A DNA stretch of 64,000 nt. Origin: Pseudomonas fluorescens. GTDB lineage: Bacteria > Pseudomonadota > Gammaproteobacteria > Pseudomonadales > Pseudomonadaceae. Shown here one piece after another: positions 63,883-64,000 of the stretch (its first letter is position 1; each line of letters opens with the position of its first letter). The translations under genes were made by a program, and so were the position numbers. The notes beneath the pieces are model-generated. The model did no database searches, had not been told where the DNA came from, and saw only the letters and a program-made list of their open reading frames with translations. The stretch covers positions 277,474-341,473 of the forward strand of contig NZ_MRST01000022.1 of assembly GCF_001902145.1 (NCBI RefSeq), written 5' to 3'.

Positions 63883-64000
63883 TCTTGACGATGACCTACT
63901 CTCACATGGGGAAACCCCACACTACCATCGGCGATGCATCGTTTCACTGCTGAGTTCGGGATGGGATCAGGTGGTTCCAATGCTCTATGGTCGTCAAGAA
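63883..64000 (-). rRNA. rrf: 5S ribosomal RNA (to the window edge)
   Basis: 118 bases on the minus strand, from TTCTTGACGACCATAG at the edge to GGTCATCGTCAAGA. The conserved GGAACCACCTGATCCCATCC and CCGAACTCAG are present. The 5' end is at or one or two bases past the window edge. It marks the 3' end of an rRNA operon lying to the right. Confidence 0.93.

Overview
The window reads as the chromosome of a fluorescent-group Pseudomonas. The evidence is gene order and protein sequence that match the genus (birA-coaX-tRNAs-secE-nusG-rplKAJL-rpoBC-rpsLG-fusA-tuf-S10/spc/alpha operons-katA-ftnA-uvrA-MFS-ssb, and nrdR-ribD-ribE-ribBA-ribH-nusB beside a Zur-type operon and oprG). The intergenic REP/REPIN repeats built on GGGAGCGGGCTTGCTCGCGA are also typical of the P. 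fluorescens group. GC content is high outside the ribosomal genes, and most of the essential block is on the minus strand. The species cannot be fixed from sequence reading alone.

Layout. (1) 1-4204, minus: riboflavin operon nrdR-ribD-ribE-ribBA-ribH-nusB, tightly packed, with nusB cut by the window edge. The RibBA GTP cyclohydrolase II half has lost its zinc ligands. (2) 4345-6645, plus: a YbaY-type lipoprotein, a lysine-type methyltransferase and a thioredoxin/TPR protein (CnoX type), bracketed by REPINs. One of these REPINs sits inside a MITE-like element that itself interrupts a REP. (3) 6749-11267: a small hypothetical gene, then a putatively Zur-controlled operon (His-rich ZrgA-like protein, MacB-type ATPase and permease, DUF3299 protein), then the porin gene oprG behind an ANR/FNR-type box. 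(4) 11402-23143: accessory and metabolic genes. These are an RmlD-like reductase, a YbiO-type mechanosensitive channel, a four-gene operon (DUF72, YbhP-like, clsB, YbhN-like), a hydrolase with a DUF3182 protein, a GlxA-type regulator divergent from an isochorismatase-family hydrolase, and tam. (5) 23326-30394: ssb with a YajR-like MFS gene, divergent uvrA behind a SOS box, non-haem ferritin and catalase. (6) 30587-60884, minus: the ribosomal/RNA polymerase supercluster with recognisable terminators, attenuators and internal promoters. (7) 60930-61432: tRNA Trp, Thr, Gly and Tyr genes; the second tuf gene found here in other Pseudomonas is absent. (8) 61575-64000: a SPOR-type protein, coaX, birA, and the 5S rRNA at the 3' end of an rRNA operon.

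Functionally this is mostly housekeeping: transcription, translation, secretion (SecE, SecY), riboflavin, CoA and biotin metabolism, DNA repair and peroxide/iron defence. I saw no prophage, CRISPR array, secretion system, intact insertion sequence or biosynthetic cluster. The least explained parts are repeat elements and regulatory islands: the nested MITE/REPIN at 5463-5639, a hairpin/promoter island inside the spc operon at 37527-37734, a similar one before the alpha operon, and the missing tufB. The DUF3182/hydrolase pair is the main functional unknown.
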